A stretch of DNA of 64,000 nucleotides from Amycolatopsis sp. CA-126428 (GTDB lineage Bacteria; Actinomycetota; Actinomycetes; Mycobacteriales; Pseudonocardiaceae): the NCBI RefSeq assembly GCF_002904335.1, contig NZ_PPHF01000016.1, forward strand, positions 62,001 through 126,000, given 5' to 3'. The notes under the pieces were generated by a model. It saw only the letters and a program-made list of their open reading frames with translations. It searched no databases and was not told the origin of the DNA. Of the stretch, positions 8,382-19,161 are shown piece by piece. Positions within the stretch are counted from its first letter, which is position 1, and every line of letters starts with the position of its first letter. The position numbers and the translations under genes are program-made.

Positions 8382-10133
8382 ATGGAAACCATTTCCCGGC
8401 CGGTTCCCGTCACCGGTGCGCCCGTCGACGGCGGCGAGTCCTTCGCGACCCTGCTGGGTCACTGGGCGCGCCGCCTCGGCGACCGGATCGCCGTGACCCA
8501 CCTCGACCACCGCGACGGCGGCGACGGCCGGGCGGTCACGCTCACCTGGCGCGAGCTCGACCAGCGGGTCGAGGCGGTCGCGGCCCGGCTGTCCGAAGTG
8601 GCCGGTCCGGGGGAGCGGGCGGCGGTGCTGGCCGGGCAATCCGCCGGCTACGTCGTCGCGTTCCTCGGTGCGCTGCGGGCGGGTCTGGTCGCCGTGCCGC
8701 TGTTCACGCCCGGCCTGCCCGGGCACGCGGGCCGGCTGGCCGCGGCGCTCGCCGACTGCGGCCCGCGGGTCGTGCTGACCACCGCCGGGGAGGGCGAGGC
8801 GGTCACCCGGTTCCTCGCCGGTTGCGCGGTCGACCCGGCGGTGGTGGACGTCGACGCCGTGCCGCCGGTCGAGTCCGGGCCGCGCGACTGGCCCGAGCCC
8901 GATCCCGACGCCCCGGCGTACCTGCAGTACACGTCCGGCTCGACGCGTTCGCCCGCCGGGGTCGTGCTGACCCACCGGAACGTGCTCGCCAACGCGCGTC
9001 AAGCATGCGCCGCCTACGGCGCCGAGAGCGGGACCACGTCGACGGTCAGCTGGCTGCCGCTGTTCCACGACATGGGCCTGATCCTCGGCATCGGCGCGCC
9101 GATGGCCGGCGGGCTGGAGGCGGTCCTGATGGACCCGCTGGCGTTCCTCGAACGGCCCGCGCGCTGGCTGCGCGCCCTCTCGGCCAGTCCCGGCGCGATC
9201 AGCGCGGCCCCCAACTTCGCCTACGCCTACTGCGCTTCCCGCGTCACCGAGGACGAGAAGCTCTACCTCGAGCTGAGCCGGGTCGTCTCGCTGATCAACG
9301 GTGCCGAACCGGTGCTGCCGGCCACGATCGCCAAGTTCCACGACGCCTTCGCCGGCTGCGGGCTGCGGCCGGAGGTGCACCGCTCGTCCTACGGCCTGGC
9401 CGAGGCCACCGTGCTGGTTTCCGTGACGGACGCGGGAAAACCGCCCCGGCAGGTCACGTTCGACCGGGCCCGGCTCGCCGCCGGGTCCGCCGTGCCGGCC
9501 GCTGCGGGTGCGGCGGCCACGACGCTCGTCTCGTGCGGCCGGCCGGTCGGCCAGCGGGTGCGGATCGCCGACCGGGTGACCGGGGAGCCCGCCGGGCCGG
9601 GCGAGGTCGGCGAAATCCGGGTCAGCGGCCCGAACGTCGGCCGCGGCTACTGGGGCCGGGCCGAAGCGTCGGCGGCCACCTTCGGCCTGCCCCCGCTCGA
9701 TCCGGACACCGGTGCGGGCTGGCTGGCCACCGGCGACCTCGGTGTGGTGTTCGACGGCGAGCTGTTCGTGACGGGCCGGCTGAAGGACCTGGTCGTCGTC
9801 GACGGCCGCAACCACTACCCGCAGGACATCGAGCAGACCGCCGAGGAAAACCGGGCCGTCCGGCCGCACTCGGCCGCGGCCTTCGCGATCGACGGCGACG
9901 ACGGGGAAGCCGCGGTCGTCGTCCTGGAACGGGCGAAGGACACCGAAGCCGACGTCACCGAGGCGGCCGCGGCCATCCGGGCGGCGGTTTCGGCCGGGCA
10001 CGGGCTGCGCCTGCACGACGTCGTCTTCCTGGCGCCGGGCGAGGTGCCCCGCACCTCCAGCGGCAAGATCAGCCGGGCCCGCTGCCGACAGTCCTATCTG
10101 GACGGTGCGTTCACCGCCCGGCGGCTCGGATGA
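8382..10133 (+). CDS. Fatty acyl-AMP ligase (FadD32-like)
   Basis: This adenylating enzyme would activate a long-chain fatty acid as acyl-AMP and load it on the N-terminal carrier domain of the next gene's PKS. The AMP-binding signature is LQYTSGSTRSPAGVVLTHRN; further marks are SWLPLFHDMGLI, SLINGAEPV and SSYGLAEATVLVS, typical of the FAAL group rather than CoA ligases. The C-terminal TGRLKDLVVVDGRNHYPQDIE and RTSSGKISR are present. The order ligase-PKS-AccD matches mycobacterial fadD32-pks13-accD4. The start is uncertain: ATG 8382 has GAGGA only 3 bases upstream, and a GTG at 8301 is also in frame. The stop overlaps the PKS ATG by ATGA. Confidence 0.88.
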   Translation: METISRPVPVTGAPVDGGESFATLLGHWARRLGDRIAVTHLDHRDGGDGRAVTLTWRELDQRVEAVAARLSEVAGPGERAAVLAGQSAGYVVAFLGALRAGLVAVPLFTPGLPGHAGRLAAALADCGPRVVLTTAGEGEAVTRFLAGCAVDPAVVDVDAVPPVESGPRDWPEPDPDAPAYLQYTSGSTRSPAGVVLTHRNVLANARQACAAYGAESGTTSTVSWLPLFHDMGLILGIGAPMAGGLEAVLMDPLAFLERPARWLRALSASPGAISAAPNFAYAYCASRVTEDEKLYLELSRVVSLINGAEPVLPATIAKFHDAFAGCGLRPEVHRSSYGLAEATVLVSVTDAGKPPRQVTFDRARLAAGSAVPAAAGAAATTLVSCGRPVGQRVRIADRVTGEPAGPGEVGEIRVSGPNVGRGYWGRAEASAATFGLPPLDPDTGAGWLATGDLGVVFDGELFVTGRLKDLVVVDGRNHYPQDIEQTAEENRAVRPHSAAAFAIDGDDGEAAVVVLERAKDTEADVTEAAAAIRAAVSAGHGLRLHDVVFLAPGEVPRTSSGKISRARCRQSYLDGAFTARRLG

Positions 10134-13100
10134 GCGCGCCGGACGCCGCGGCGATCCGCGCCTGGCTGCTCGCGCGCCTCGGTGACGTGGACGTCGACCG
10201 GCCGCTGCACGAAACCGGACTGTCCTCGAGGGACGCGGCGAGCCTGGCGGCCGACCTGGGCGCGTTCACCGGACGCCCGCTGTCGCCGACCCTGGTGTGG
10301 CAGTACCCGACGATCACCGAGATCGCCGACCACCTGTCCACTGTGGATTCCGAGGTGGCGTACGTGCCGCTCCCGGAGGACAGCGAGCCGATCGCGGTCG
10401 TCGGCCTCGGCTGCCGGCTGCCCGGCGGGATCGAATCCCCGGAAGCGTTCTGGCGCTTCCTCGACTCCGGCGGCGACGGCATCGGTGACGTGCCCGAGGG
10501 CCGCTGGGAGACGTTCGCCCCGGTGGAAGACCTCGCCGGCGTGCCGTCGCGCGGCGGGTTCCTCGACGACGTCGCCGGCTTCGACGCGGCGTTCTTCGGC
10601 ATCACCCCGCGGGAAGCCGAGGCGATGGACCCGCAGCAGCGCATCCTCCTCGAGGTCGTCTGGGCGGCGCTGGAGCACGCGGGGATCCCGCCGGCCACGC
10701 TGCGCGGCAGCCGGACCGGGGTGTTCGTCGGGCTGTCGGCCACAGAGTACGGCTCGCTGACGATGACCGACGTCGCCGGCGTCGACGTCTGGTCCGGGAC
10801 CGGCGCGGCGGCGAGCATCGCGGCTAACCGGCTGTCGTACCTGCTCGACCTGCGCGGGCCCAGCCTCACCCTGGACACCGCATGCTCGTCGTCGCTGGTC
10901 GCGGTGCACCAGGCGGTGCAGAGCCTGCGCCGTGGCGAGAGCGAGACCGCGCTCGCCGCCGGGGTGAACGTCCTGCTCTCGCCGGGCATCACCGCCGGTT
11001 TTCACCGGGCGGGGGTGCTGGCCGCGGACGGCCGCTGCAAGCCGTTCGACGCCGGCGCCGACGGGATCGCCCGCGGCGAAGGCTGCGGCGTGGTCGTGCT
11101 GAAGACGCTGCGCGCGGCGCGGCGGGCCGGCGATCGCGTGCTGGCGCTGATCCGCGGCAGCGCGGTGAACTCCGACGGCCGGTCCAACGGCCTGACGGCG
11201 CCCAACCCGGACGCCCAGGCGGCGTTGCTGCGCGACGCGTACGCCACGGCCGGCGTCGATCCGTCCTCTGTGGACTACGTCGAGGCGCACGGGACCGGCA
11301 CGCCGCTGGGCGATCCGCTGGAGGCGGGTGCGCTGGCGGCGGTGCTCGGGGCGGGGCGTTCGCCGGGGCGTCCGCTGCTGCTGGGGTCGGTGAAGAGCAA
11401 CCTGGGCCACCTCGAAGGCGCGGCCGGCATCACCGGGCTGGTGAAGGTGGTGCTGGCGATGACGCACCGGCGGCTGCCGCCGAGCCTGCACTTCCGCGAG
11501 CCGAACCCGCACATCGACTTCACCGGGTTGCGGGTGGTGGCGTCGGGGACGGACTGGCCGCGCTATGCGGGAACGGCGCGGGCCGGGGTGTCGGCGTTCG
11601 GCTTCGGCGGGACGAACGCGCACGTCGTGGTCGAGGAGTGGCCGGCGGCGGCCTTTCCGCCCCGGGCCGGGGACGGTGGGCCGCAGGTGTTCGCGCTTTC
11701 GGCGCGGTCGGCGGAGGTGCTGCGGGCACGGGCGGGTGAGCTGGCGGAGTGGCTGGCAGGCAGTGCGGTGCCGCTCGACGCGGTCGCCTCGACGCTGGCG
11801 CACCGGCGGGAGCAGCTGCCGGTGCGCGGGGCGGTGGTCGGTGAGAGCCGGGCTGACGTTGTCGAAGCGCTGCGGGGCCTGGCCGAAGGGCGCGGAATCA
11901 CGGGCGGGGCCGGTGGCCCGGGCGGTGCGGCTGGTGGTGCGGGTGGGTCGGTCGGCGCGGGCGGTGGCTTGTCCGGTGGCCCGGGCGCGGCCGGTGAGCG
12001 GGGTGTCGTCTTCGTCTTTTCCGGCTACGGCTCGCAGTGGTCCGGCATGGGCCGTCTGCTGCTGCGCTCCGAACCGGCCTTCCGGGCCGAAATCGAGGCG
12101 CTCGACCCCGTCTTCCGGGCCGAAGCCGGGTTCTCGCTGCGCGAAGCCCTCGAACACGAGCTTCCCGACCTCGCCGCGACCCAGCTCGCGCTGTTCGGCG
12201 TGCAACTCGCCTTGGCCGCTCTCTGGCGGGCGCACGCGGTGACTCCCGCCGCCGTGCTCGGGCATTCCATGGGCGAGGTCGCCGCCGCCGTCGTGGCCGG
12301 GGCGCTCGATGTCGCCGATGGCCTGCGGGTCATGGCCGCCCGGGCGCGGCTACTCGCCGAACTCGACGAACGCGGGGGCGGGGCGATGGCCCTCGTCGAA
12401 CTTTCGCCGGCCGAACTCGCGGAATTCCCCGACGTCACCATCGCCGTGTACGCCTCGCCGACCCAGTGCACCATCAGCGGGGCCGCGGACCGCGTCGAGG
12501 CCGTGGTCGCGCACGCCGAACACCTGGGCCGGCTCGCGAAACGGCTGCCCGTCGGGGGTGCCGGGCACTCCGCCGCCGTCGAGCCGCTGCTCGGCCCGTT
12601 CCGCGCCGCGGTCGCGGGACTGACCCCGGCCACGCCCGGAATCCCTTGCTACAGCAGCGTCCACGACGAGCCGCCCGCCTTCGACGTCGAGTACTGGGCG
12701 GCGAACCTGCGCCGGCCCGTGCGGTTCAGCCAGGCGCTGGCCGCGGCCACCGCCGACGGGCACACCGTCTTCGTCGAGATCTCACCGCACCCCGTCGCGC
12801 TGGCCGCGATCGAGCAGTCCGGCGGCCTCGGCCTGCCCTCGGCGAGCCGCCGGATCGACGAGCGGACGGCGTTCCTGACCAGCCTCGCCCGGCTGCACCT
12901 GCTCGGATGGTCCGGCCTGCTGGCCGCCCGGCCGCCGACGCCGCCGGTCGAGCTGCCCGGCCCGGTCTGGCGGCACGAATGCTTCTGGCCGCGCCGGACC
13001 GTCCGCACCGGCGGGACGCATCCGCTGCTCGGCGTGCACATCGAAGACCCCGGCGGCGGCCACCTGTGGCGGGGCGACATCGGCGTCGCCGCGGTGCCGT

Positions 13101-16100
13101 GGCTGGCCGGCCACACCGTCCGGGACGTCCCGGTGTTCCCGGCCACCGGTTTCCTCGAACTCGCGCTCGCCGCCGCCGGTCCGGGTGGCCGCGTCCACGA
13201 CCTCGAACTGCGGGAAGTCCTGCCGCTCGGCGACCACACCGAAGTGACCACGACGCTCCGCGGCACCGAGCTGAGTGTCCACACGAGATCCGGGCGGTGG
13301 GTCCGGCACGCCACCGCCCGGATCGGCACCGGCGGCACACCGTCGGCACCGTTCGGGGAAACCGCCGGGGAGCCGGTCGACGTCTACCGGGCGCTGGCCG
13401 AGCTGGGGCAGTCCTACGGCCCGGCCTTCCGCGGCCTGCGCCGGGTGACGGCCGCGCCCGGCCGCGCGTCGGCGTCGATCGCGCAGCCGGAAGCCGACCA
13501 TCCCGCCTACGTGCTGCACCCGGCGCTCGCCGACGCCTGCCTGCACGCGCTGGCCGCGGCCGTCGGCGACGCGGACGCCCTCTACCTGCCGCTCAGCGTG
13601 GCCGAGGTGGTGGTCGCCGGCGACCCGCGCCGGGGCGTGCGGGTGGACGCCGTCCTGCGGGAGTCCGGCGACGGCGTGCTCGGCAGCGTCCAGCTCGTCG
13701 ACGCCGGCGACGTCGTCCTGGTCGAATTCCGCGACGTCTACTGCCGCCCCTACCGCGACGCGGCCCTGACGCGGCTGCTGTTCGAGGCGGCCTGGCAGCC
13801 GGCGCCGCTGCCCGTCGCACCGGAATTGTCGGTGCCGGCCGGTAGTGTGGAAAACGGGGGGCGCCCCCGCGGGCCACGGCGGGCGCACCGCTGGATCGTG
13901 CTGTCGGACGACAACCGGGCGTTCGACGGCGAGGACGGCGAGGACGTCCGGACCGCCCGCCTCGGCGACCGGCCCGAGCTGGCGAAACTGCTGCGCGACG
14001 GAGAACCGACCGCCGTCGTCGCCCTGCTCGGCGGCTCGGCCGAGCCCGATCCGGCGCGCGGGGCGAAGCTGGTCGAGACGCTGGCCGGCGTCGTCGCCGA
14101 ACTGGCCGAACTGCCCGTGGCGCCCAGGTTGTGGCTGGTGAGCGCCGGAGCGCACGCCGTCGAGCCCGGCGAGCGGGGCGATCCCGAAATGGCCGCGCTG
14201 CGCGGACTCGTGCGCGTGCTGGCCTTCGAGCACCCCGAGCTGCGGGTGAGCCAGGTCGACGGCGGAGCGGATCGGCTGCGGGACGAGATCCGCGCGGACG
14301 GCCCGGACGACGAAATCGCCTGGCGCGGCGGCGTGCGGTACACGCGGCGCCTGATCCGGCCCGCCGTCGGTGACCCGGTCCGCGAGCCGGTCCGCGACGG
14401 CGCGTACATCGTCACCGGCGGCCTCGGCGGCCTGGGACTGGCCGCGGCGAAGTGGCTGGCCGCGCGGGGCGCGACGCGGCTGGTGCTGAACAGCCGGCAC
14501 GCCGCCGACCCCGGGCTCGGCGGACTGGGCGTCGACATCCGGGTGGTGCCGGGCGACATCGCGGCCCCGGGCACGGCCGAGACCCTGGTCGCGGTGGCCG
14601 TCGAAGGGGGCGTGCCGCTTCGCGGGGTGCTGCATGCCGCCGGCGTCCTGGCCGACGGCGCCGCGATCAGCCTCGACGCCGACGCGCTCGAAGCCGTCTG
14701 GCGGCCGAAGGCGCTGGGCGCGTGGCGGCTGCACGAAGCGACGGCCGGCCACGACCTCGACTGGTGGCTGGTGTACTCGTCGGCGGCCGCGCTGTTCGGA
14801 TCGCCGGGCCAGGCCGCGTACGCGACGGCGAACGCGTGGGCCGACGCGCTGGTCGCGTGGCGCCGCGCCCAGGGCCTCCCGGCCGCGACGATCGGCTGGG
14901 GCGCGTGGGGCGAGGTGGGCGCGGCGGCCGGTTTGGCCAACCCGGTGCTCGAGCCGCTCGGCACCGAGGAAGCGTTGTCGGCGCTGGACTTCCTGCTGGC
15001 CCGCGACCGCGCGGCGACCGGTGTGGCGCGGGTGGCCCCGGGGACCGTGCTGGAGCTCTTTCCCCGGCTGGGGGAGCGGCCGTTCTTCACGCTGTTCGGA
15101 CCGCGGGCCGCATCGTCCACATGGGACGGTTTGGACGCGCTGCGCGGCTCCTCACCGGAGGCCGCCCACGCGGCGATCGCTTCCCACTTGGCGGGGCTGG
15201 TCGCGGACCTGCTGGGGTTGCCGGAGATCGACCGGACGGTACCGCTCACCCGGCTGGGGCTGGATTCGCTGTCGGCGATGCGGGCGCGCGGTGCGGTCGA
15301 ACGGGACTTCGGGCTGCCGTTGCCGATTCCGCTGCTGCTGCGAGGGGCGAGTTTGGCGGAGCTTGCCGGGAATTTGGCCGAGCAGGCGGGTTTCGGGCCT
15401 GGGGCGCCAGTGGGCGCCGGGTTGGCGGACTCGGCCGGACCTGCTGCGCTGGCGGATGTCGGTCCCCAGGACCTCGCCGGACCCGCTACGCCGACGGATG
15501 CCGGTCCCCGCCACCTCCCCGGCCGCGCAAACCCTGCTGCACCAGCCGTCACCGGGCCGCGGGATCCCGCCGAACGCTGGGTGGCCCGGCACTGGCAGAC
15601 CGTCCTCGGCGCCGAACCCAGCGTCCACGAGCACTTCGGCGGCGACCTCGCGCAGGCTCAGCAGCTGCGGGCGATCTTCGCCGAGCACCTCACCGCCGTC
15701 CCCGGCCATGACCGGCTCTTCGCCACCCCCACCGTCGCCGGGATGGCCGATCTCCTGCGGGCCGAGCTCGAAGGGCACGGTGGCGGCCCCGTGCGGCTGC
15801 TGCGCGATGGCGTTACCGGGCCGCCCGTCTTCCTCTTCCACCCGGCCGGCGGCACCGCGAGCGTCTACCGCGAACTCGCCCGGCTGCTCCCCGAAGGCCC
15901 GCCGGTCCACGCGTTCGAACGCCTCGACGAACAGCACACCGTCGAAGGCAAAGCCGCCCGGTACGCCGAGCTGATCCGGGACATCCAGCCCGCCGGCCCC
16001 TATCGGCTGGGTGGCTGGTCGTTCGGCGGCTGTCTCGCCTACGAGACCGCACGTCACCTGAAGAACGCCGAACTCGTCTTCCTCATCGACACCATCCTGC

Positions 16101-16570
16101 CGCTGCCCGCCTCGGGCACCGCGGCCGACGCACTGCTCGACCGCTTCGACCGGTTCGCCGGCCACATCTCGCGGACCTACGGCGTGCCCTTCGACGTTCC
16201 CCGCGAAGAGCTGGCGCGGCTGGACGAGGACGCGCAGATCCGCTGGGTCATGGCCAAGCTCGCCGAGCAGGTGCCGGACATGGGTACCGGCGTCCTCAAG
16301 CACCAGTACGAGTCCTATGTGGACGCGCGGGTGGCCGAGCGGTACACGCCGGAGCGCTATGACGGCCGGGTGGTCCTGCTGCGCGCTCAGGACCCGCACC
16401 CGCTCACCACCGCGCTGGACCCGCGGTACCTGCGCACCGACGACGCCCTCGGCTGGGACGCCCACTGCGGCGCCCTCGAAGTCGTGCGGGTGCCCGGCGA
16501 TCACGTGTCGATGATCGATCCGCCGCACGTGGCCGTGCTGGCCGAACGGCTCGGGGCGGTGGTGCGGTGA
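10130..16570 (+). CDS. Type I polyketide synthase, ACP-KS-AT-DH-KR-ACP-(ACP*)-TE
   Basis: A 2146-residue synthase. The N-terminal ACP has GLSS (Ser33), as in FAAL-loaded PKSs. KS begins at about 86 (Cys252 in DTACSSS, His387, His427). AT spans about 625-920 (GHSMGE, Ser713). DH has His995 in [10 protein letters not shown] and Asp1135 in DACLH. KR has GGLGGLG at about 1430 and Ser1551/Tyr1564. ACP2 has GLDSL (Ser1713). A second C-terminal carrier-like domain reads GGDL with Leu1840 in place of Ser. The thioesterase has GWSFGG (Ser1964) and His2125. Pks13 has the same ACP-KS-AT-ACP-TE frame but no DH or KR. The expected product is a condensed, alpha-branched or extended acyl chain with beta-keto reduction and possibly dehydration. 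It is coupled to the ligase and to AccD by ATGA overlaps. Confidence 0.92.
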   Translation: MSAPDAAAIRAWLLARLGDVDVDRPLHETGLSSRDAASLAADLGAFTGRPLSPTLVWQYPTITEIADHLSTVDSEVAYVPLPEDSEPIAVVGLGCRLPGGIESPEAFWRFLDSGGDGIGDVPEGRWETFAPVEDLAGVPSRGGFLDDVAGFDAAFFGITPREAEAMDPQQRILLEVVWAALEHAGIPPATLRGSRTGVFVGLSATEYGSLTMTDVAGVDVWSGTGAAASIAANRLSYLLDLRGPSLTLDTACSSSLVAVHQAVQSLRRGESETALAAGVNVLLSPGITAGFHRAGVLAADGRCKPFDAGADGIARGEGCGVVVLKTLRAARRAGDRVLALIRGSAVNSDGRSNGLTAPNPDAQAALLRDAYATAGVDPSSVDYVEAHGTGTPLGDPLEAGALAAVLGAGRSPGRPLLLGSVKSNLGHLEGAAGITGLVKVVLAMTHRRLPPSLHFREPNPHIDFTGLRVVASGTDWPRYAGTARAGVSAFGFGGTNAHVVVEEWPAAAFPPRAGDGGPQVFALSARSAEVLRARAGELAEWLAGSAVPLDAVASTLAHRREQLPVRGAVVGESRADVVEALRGLAEGRGITGGAGGPGGAAGGAGGSVGAGGGLSGGPGAAGERGVVFVFSGYGSQWSGMGRLLLRSEPAFRAEIEALDPVFRAEAGFSLREALEHELPDLAATQLALFGVQLALAALWRAHAVTPAAVLGHSMGEVAAAVVAGALDVADGLRVMAARARLLAELDERGGGAMALVELSPAELAEFPDVTIAVYASPTQCTISGAADRVEAVVAHAEHLGRLAKRLPVGGAGHSAAVEPLLGPFRAAVAGLTPATPGIPCYSSVHDEPPAFDVEYWAANLRRPVRFSQALAAATADGHTVFVEISPHPVALAAIEQSGGLGLPSASRRIDERTAFLTSLARLHLLGWSGLLAARPPTPPVELPGPVWRHECFWPRRTVRTGGTHPLLGVHIEDPGGGHLWRGDIGVAAVPWLAGHTVRDVPVFPATGFLELALAAAGPGGRVHDLELREVLPLGDHTEVTTTLRGTELSVHTRSGRWVRHATARIGTGGTPSAPFGETAGEPVDVYRALAELGQSYGPAFRGLRRVTAAPGRASASIAQPEADHPAYVLHPALADACLHALAAAVGDADALYLPLSVAEVVVAGDPRRGVRVDAVLRESGDGVLGSVQLVDAGDVVLVEFRDVYCRPYRDAALTRLLFEAAWQPAPLPVAPELSVPAGSVENGGRPRGPRRAHRWIVLSDDNRAFDGEDGEDVRTARLGDRPELAKLLRDGEPTAVVALLGGSAEPDPARGAKLVETLAGVVAELAELPVAPRLWLVSAGAHAVEPGERGDPEMAALRGLVRVLAFEHPELRVSQVDGGADRLRDEIRADGPDDEIAWRGGVRYTRRLIRPAVGDPVREPVRDGAYIVTGGLGGLGLAAAKWLAARGATRLVLNSRHAADPGLGGLGVDIRVVPGDIAAPGTAETLVAVAVEGGVPLRGVLHAAGVLADGAAISLDADALEAVWRPKALGAWRLHEATAGHDLDWWLVYSSAAALFGSPGQAAYATANAWADALVAWRRAQGLPAATIGWGAWGEVGAAAGLANPVLEPLGTEEALSALDFLLARDRAATGVARVAPGTVLELFPRLGERPFFTLFGPRAASSTWDGLDALRGSSPEAAHAAIASHLAGLVADLLGLPEIDRTVPLTRLGLDSLSAMRARGAVERDFGLPLPIPLLLRGASLAELAGNLAEQAGFGPGAPVGAGLADSAGPAALADVGPQDLAGPATPTDAGPRHLPGRANPAAPAVTGPRDPAERWVARHWQTVLGAEPSVHEHFGGDLAQAQQLRAIFAEHLTAVPGHDRLFATPTVAGMADLLRAELEGHGGGPVRLLRDGVTGPPVFLFHPAGGTASVYRELARLLPEGPPVHAFERLDEQHTVEGKAARYAELIRDIQPAGPYRLGGWSFGGCLAYETARHLKNAELVFLIDTILPLPASGTAADALLDRFDRFAGHISRTYGVPFDVPREELARLDEDAQIRWVMAKLAEQVPDMGTGVLKHQYESYVDARVAERYTPERYDGRVVLLRAQDPHPLTTALDPRYLRTDDALGWDAHCGALEVVRVPGDHVSMIDPPHVAVLAERLGAVVR

Positions 16571-18147
16571 TGGACGAGCTGACCCCGACCACCGCCTTCC
16601 GGATCGCCGATCTCGCCGCCCGGCAGGACGAAGCCGTGCGGATCGCCGAAAAGCGGGCCGTCGACCGGCAGCACGCCAAGGGGAAGCTGACCGCGCGCGA
16701 ACGGATCGGGCTGCTGCTGGACCCCGGGTCCTTCGTGGAGGTCGACCAGTTCGCGCGGCACCGGTGCGCGGAGTTCGGGATGGACGCGAACCGGCCGTGG
16801 GGTGACGGTGTCGTCACCGGGCACGGCACCGTCGACGGCCGCCAGATCTGCGTGTTCTCGCAGGATTTCAGCGTCTTCGGCGGCAGTCTCGGCGAGGTCT
16901 CCGGGGAAAAGGTCCTCAAACTGATGGACCTGGCCATGACCATCGGCTGCCCGGTCGTCGGGATCAACGACTCCGGCGGCGCCCGGATCCAGGAAGGCGT
17001 CGTCTCGCTGGCGTACTACGCCGAACTCGGCCGCCGCAACGCCCACGCGTCCGGGGTCGTCCCGCAGATCTCGATGATCATGGGCCCGTGCGCCGGCGGC
17101 GCGGTCTACGCGCCGGCCATCACCGACTTCACCGTGATGGTCGACGACACCTCGCACATGTTCGTCACCGGCCCGGACGTCGTGCACGCCGTCACCGGTG
17201 AGCGCGTCACCGCGCAGGAACTCGGCGGGGCCGCCGTGCAGAGCGAGGTCGCCGGCAACGCCCACCACCGGGCCGCCGACGAACAGGACGCCGTCGACTG
17301 GGTGCAGACGCTGCTCGGGTACCTGCCCGCGAACAACCTCGACCCCGGGCCCGCGTACGCCGACGAAACCAGCCCCGGGCTCACCGCCGCCGACCTCGAG
17401 CTCGACCGGCTGGTGCCCGACTCGCCGCACCAGACCTACGACATGGCCGAGCTGATCCTCCGGCTGGTCGACGACGGTGAGTTCACCGAAGTGCACAGCG
17501 CCTTCGCCCCCAACATGATCTGCGCCTTCGCGCGGGTGCAGGGCCACACGGTCGGCGTCGTGGCGAACCAGCCGCGGCACCAGGCCGGCGTGCTCGACAT
17601 CGACGCGTCGGAGAAGGCCGCGCGGTTCGTGCGCTTCTGCGACGCCTTCTCGATCCCGCTGCTGACCCTGGCCGACGTGCCCGGCTACCTGCCGGGCACC
17701 GAGCAGGAACGCGGCGGGATCATCCGCCGCGGCGCCAAGCTGATCTACGCCTATTCCGAGGCGACCGTGCCGAAGGTGACCGTGGTGGTCCGCAAGGCCT
17801 ACGGCGGCGGCTACGCGGTGATGGGCTCCAAGCACCTCGGCGCCGACGTCGTGCTGGCCTGGCCCACCGCCGAGATCGCGGTGATGGGCGCCGAAGGCGC
17901 GGTGCAGGTGCTCTACCGGCGCGAGCTGGCCGCCCTGCCGCCCGAGGAGCGGGACGCCGCCCGCCGCCGGTTCACCGACGAGTACCGCAAGCGCCACGGC
18001 GGCCCGTACCTGGCCGCCGAGCGCGGGTACGTCGATCAAGTCGTCACGCCGTCGCAGACCCGCCTCCAGGTGGCGCGGGCCCTGCGGATGCTGCGCACCA
18101 AACGCCAGAGCCTGCCGGCCCGGAAACACGGGAACATCCCCCTCTGA
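16570..18147 (+). CDS. Acyl-CoA carboxylase beta (carboxyltransferase) subunit, AccD4/AccD5-like
   Basis: This roughly 525-residue carboxyltransferase has the N- and C-terminal crotonase-like halves: [13 protein letters not shown] and [13 protein letters not shown] in the first, [21 protein letters not shown] and [17 protein letters not shown] in the second. It transfers carboxyl groups from biotin to acyl-CoA and would supply the carboxyacyl-CoA extender for the PKS, as AccD4 does for Pks13. The ATG at 16570 overlaps the PKS stop; a GTG three bases earlier is possible. No biotinylated alpha subunit is nearby, so it must share one encoded elsewhere. Confidence 0.9.
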   Translation: MDELTPTTAFRIADLAARQDEAVRIAEKRAVDRQHAKGKLTARERIGLLLDPGSFVEVDQFARHRCAEFGMDANRPWGDGVVTGHGTVDGRQICVFSQDFSVFGGSLGEVSGEKVLKLMDLAMTIGCPVVGINDSGGARIQEGVVSLAYYAELGRRNAHASGVVPQISMIMGPCAGGAVYAPAITDFTVMVDDTSHMFVTGPDVVHAVTGERVTAQELGGAAVQSEVAGNAHHRAADEQDAVDWVQTLLGYLPANNLDPGPAYADETSPGLTAADLELDRLVPDSPHQTYDMAELILRLVDDGEFTEVHSAFAPNMICAFARVQGHTVGVVANQPRHQAGVLDIDASEKAARFVRFCDAFSIPLLTLADVPGYLPGTEQERGGIIRRGAKLIYAYSEATVPKVTVVVRKAYGGGYAVMGSKHLGADVVLAWPTAEIAVMGAEGAVQVLYRRELAALPPEERDAARRRFTDEYRKRHGGPYLAAERGYVDQVVTPSQTRLQVARALRMLRTKRQSLPARKHGNIPL

Positions 18148-18156
18148 GGAGTCCAC

Positions 18157-19131
18157 ATGAAGCGGATCGCCTTGCTGGCGCTGTCCGTCGTCCTCCTGAT
18201 CGCCGGTGCCGGCGTGGCGCCCGCCCAGGCGAGCCCGGCCGTGGCCGACGACGGCGCGAAGGTCGTCCAGGAGACCTGGGTGGACGCCCGGACCGTCGAC
18301 CTGCAGATCAGCTCGCCGGCCCTGGGCACCACCGGCATGGTGCGGCTGATCGTGCCGTCCGGCTGGGCCGCGCAGCCCACCCGGACCTGGCCCGTGCTGT
18401 ACCTGCTGCACGGCTGCTGCGAGCCGGTCGACTACCGCTCGTGGGACCAGTTCACCGACGTCAAGGCGTTCACCGCGGCCAAGGACGCCCTGGTCGTGAT
18501 GCCGACCGACGGGGCGGCGGGGATGTACACGAAGTGGTGGAACTTCGGCCTCTGGAACACCCCCGACTGGGACACCTTCCACACCGCCGAAGTGCGCCAG
18601 ATCGTCGAGCGCGGCTACCGCGGCGGCACGCGCCGCGCGGTCGCCGGGCTGTCGATCGGCGGGTACGGCGCGATGGCGTACGCGTTCAAGCACCCGGGGA
18701 TGTTCGGCGCGGCCGCGTCCTACAGCGGGGTGCCGAACACGCTCTACCCGGGGCTGCCGGTCTGGATCATCGGCATCCTGGCGCGTGCCGGGGTCTACAA
18801 CTACCTCAACCTCTGGGGCGACGCGTTCGGCCTGCCGGCGATCTGGTCGGCGAACAACCCCTACGACCACGTCGACCAGCTGCGCGGCACCGCGCTCTAC
18901 GTCTCCTGCGGCAACGGGCAGACCGGGCCGCTCGATCCGCCGAACCAGGCGGACTTCCTGGAGTCGACGGCGGAGATGTCGTCCCGCAGCTTCACCGACC
19001 GCCTGCGGACCGCCGGCATCCCGGTGACCGTCGACTACTACGGGGCCGGCACCCACAGCTGGCCGTACTGGCAGCGGGCCCTGCACCAGTCCTGGCCGGT
19101 CCTGGCCGGCGCACTCGGCCTCCCGGCCTGA
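18157..19131 (+). CDS. Secreted antigen-85-like (mycolyltransferase family) esterase
   Basis: The 324-residue protein begins with a signal peptide (MKRIALLALSVVLLIAGAG, cleavage probably after AQA). The body is an esterase-D/antigen 85 alpha/beta hydrolase: LYLLHGCC near the oxyanion hole, nucleophile Ser166 in GLSIGGYGAM, His300 in GTHSWPYW. Antigen 85 proteins transfer mycolate between trehalose and arabinogalactan; in the mycobacterial locus fbp genes sit near pks13/fadD32. It lies 9 bases after accD with GAGGAG before the ATG. It may transfer or hydrolyse the lipid made by the upstream PKS; a plain secreted carboxylesterase is the alternative. Confidence 0.82.
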   Translation: MKRIALLALSVVLLIAGAGVAPAQASPAVADDGAKVVQETWVDARTVDLQISSPALGTTGMVRLIVPSGWAAQPTRTWPVLYLLHGCCEPVDYRSWDQFTDVKAFTAAKDALVVMPTDGAAGMYTKWWNFGLWNTPDWDTFHTAEVRQIVERGYRGGTRRAVAGLSIGGYGAMAYAFKHPGMFGAAASYSGVPNTLYPGLPVWIIGILARAGVYNYLNLWGDAFGLPAIWSANNPYDHVDQLRGTALYVSCGNGQTGPLDPPNQADFLESTAEMSSRSFTDRLRTAGIPVTVDYYGAGTHSWPYWQRALHQSWPVLAGALGLPA

Positions 19132-19161
19132 GCGCATTCCCTTTCCCCGATGGAGGTTGTG

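Noticed and set aside
8378..10129. Extension of the PKS reading frame upstream to ATG 8378
   Set aside because: The extra part is Arg/Pro/Gly-rich shadow sequence of the FAAL gene; homology starts at 10130, where an ATGA overlap gives a natural start.
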